Below are positions 5,231 through 5,983 of a stretch of 5,983 nucleotides of DNA, piece by piece (position 1 is the first letter of the stretch; every line of letters begins with the position of its first letter). The notes below the pieces were generated by a model. That model saw only the letters and a list, made by a program, of their open reading frames with translations. It searched no databases and had not been told where the DNA came from. The stretch covers positions 1 through 5,983 of the forward strand of contig JADZDN010000337.1 in NCBI GenBank assembly GCA_020851015.1, given 5' to 3'. The translations under genes were made by a program, and so were the position numbers. The DNA is from Alphaproteobacteria bacterium. Its GTDB lineage: Bacteria > Pseudomonadota > Alphaproteobacteria > JAEULC01.

Positions 5231-5983
5231 CTACTCCGCCGCCTGCCGCTCCGTCGGCGCGGGGCGCCAGCGCAGCACGGGCTTGCGGGCGGCCAGCGTC
5301 TCGTCCAGGCGGCGGCGCGGGGTCAGGCGCGGGGCCTGGTGGAAGAACTCCGCATCGCCCTTCTTGGCCCGCTCCGCCAGGCCGCGCATCACGGCGATGA
5401 ACTGGTCGAGCGTCTCCCTGGTCTCGCTCTCCGTCGGCTCGATCAGCAGCGCCCCGTGCACCACCAGCGGGAAGTACATGGTCATGGGGTGGAAGCCCTC
5501 GTCGATCAGCGCCTTGGCGATGTCGAGCGTGCTGACGCCGCTACCGTCGAGGAAGCGATCGTCGAACAGCGCCTCGTGCATGCAGGGGCCGGGGAACGGC
5601 GCGGTCATCACGTCGCCCAGCCGCGCCTGAACGTAGTTGGCGTTGAGCACCGCGTCCTCCGACGCCTGGCGCATGCCGTCGCTGCCGTGGCTCATCATGT
5701 AGGCGAGCGCGCGCACGAACATGCCCATCTGGCCGTGGAAGGCCTTGAGCCGGCCGAAGGACTTGGCGCCCTCGCCCTTCGCCTCCTCCACGAGCCGGAA
5801 GCCGTTCGGCCCGTGCACCACGAAGGGCAGCGGCGCGTAGGGGGCCAGCGCCGCCGACAGCACGACCGGCCCGCTGCCCGGCCCGCCGCCGCCATGCGGC
5901 GTCGAGAAGGTCTTGTGCAGGGTGATGTGCATGCAGTCGATGCCCAGGTCGCCCGGCCGCACGCGCCCGACGATGGCGTTGAA
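5231..5983 (-). CDS. gcvPB: Glycine dehydrogenase (decarboxylating) subunit 2, C-terminal part (5' end outside window)
   Basis: The frame is open to the window edge, so the N-terminus is missing; 250 residues are visible of a family usually about 480-520 long. GcvPB is half of the split P-protein of the glycine cleavage system, which decarboxylates glycine with pyridoxal phosphate and passes the aminomethyl group to the H-protein lipoyl arm. The fragment begins FNAIVGRVRPGDLGID, then MHITLHKTFSTPHGGGGPG, whose Lys24 (codon at 5914-5912) is the expected PLP lysine. Further family segments are LNANYVQARL, GPCMHEALF, IAKALIDEGFHPMTMYFPL, LLIEPTESETRETLDQF and the tail LTPRRRLDETLAARKPVLRW. The end matches the usual C-terminus of the split subunit. 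An internal GTG at 5962 is not the start, because homology continues upstream of it. gcvPA would be expected further upstream, outside the window. Confidence 0.96.
   Translation of the reverse strand, partial: FNAIVGRVRPGDLGIDCMHITLHKTFSTPHGGGGPGSGPVVLSAALAPYAPLPFVVHGPNGFRLVEEAKGEGAKSFGRLKAFHGQMGMFVRALAYMMSHGSDGMRQASEDAVLNANYVQARLGDVMTAPFPGPCMHEALFDDRFLDGSGVSTLDIAKALIDEGFHPMTMYFPLVVHGALLIEPTESETRETLDQFIAVMRGLAERAKKGDAEFFHQAPRLTPRRRLDETLAARKPVLRWRPAPTERQAAE

Noticed and set aside
5960..5962. GTG on the minus strand as the start of gcvPB.
   Set aside because: Conserved GcvPB sequence continues upstream of it to the window edge, and the PLP lysine is only 17 codons beyond, so it is an internal valine.
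1..5983. Searched by eye for CRISPR-like repeats, tRNA cloverleafs, insertion-sequence ends, integrase sites and phage genes.
   Set aside because: Nothing convincing seen; the only spaced or tandem repeats are those listed.

Overview
The window looks like chromosomal DNA from a high-GC alphaproteobacterium (GC roughly two thirds by eye, strong G/C third-position bias, long spurious open frames opposite real genes). The gene content fits: a stand-alone trpE, a split glycine dehydrogenase (gcvPB), a divergent polysaccharide deacetylase behind uppP, and a VapC-type toxin-antitoxin pair. A Rhodospirillales- or Reyranella-like source is my guess from style only. I see no insertion sequence, tRNA, rRNA, CRISPR array, prophage or integration site. 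No stretch longer than about 125 bases lacks a gene.

Layout. (1) Bases 1-351 (+) are the 3' end of trpE. Its tail overlaps by 26 bp the tail of a convergent cytoplasmic alpha/beta-hydrolase esterase (326-1366, -), so no other trp gene follows directly. (2) A small exported two-cysteine protein (1433-1729, +) diverges from the esterase. It converges, with 6 bp between stop codons, on the last gene of a minus-strand operon. (3) That operon reads uppP (4377-3565), then a membrane-anchored divergent polysaccharide deacetylase (3542-2214), then a small secreted protein of unknown function (2212-1736). Gaps are 22 bp and 1 bp, the latter a TGATATG stop/start junction. All three products are predicted to act at or outside the inner membrane, which suggests a cell-envelope unit. 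(4) Divergent from uppP, across 122 bp holding two distinct palindromic elements, is a toxin-antitoxin pair: a basic putative ribbon-helix-helix antitoxin (4500-4793, +) and a PIN-domain VapC ribonuclease (4806-5222, +). (5) The C-terminal half of gcvPB (5231-5983, -) enters from the right and converges on vapC with 8 bp between stops.

How the parts work together. trpE (tryptophan synthesis) and gcvPB (glycine cleavage) are housekeeping ends that happen to flank the window. The most distinctive content lies in the middle. The intergenic region 4378-4499 carries a 22-bp near-perfect palindrome just before the antitoxin ribosome-binding site, a likely autoregulatory operator. It also carries a 12-bp-stem hairpin in the uppP leader whose only mismatches as DNA become G-U pairs in the uppP-sense RNA. 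The antitoxin family and the envelope-operon hypothetical protein are the least described genes. I did not find a clearly new multi-gene system; the strongest leads are this regulatory region and the unassigned antitoxin.
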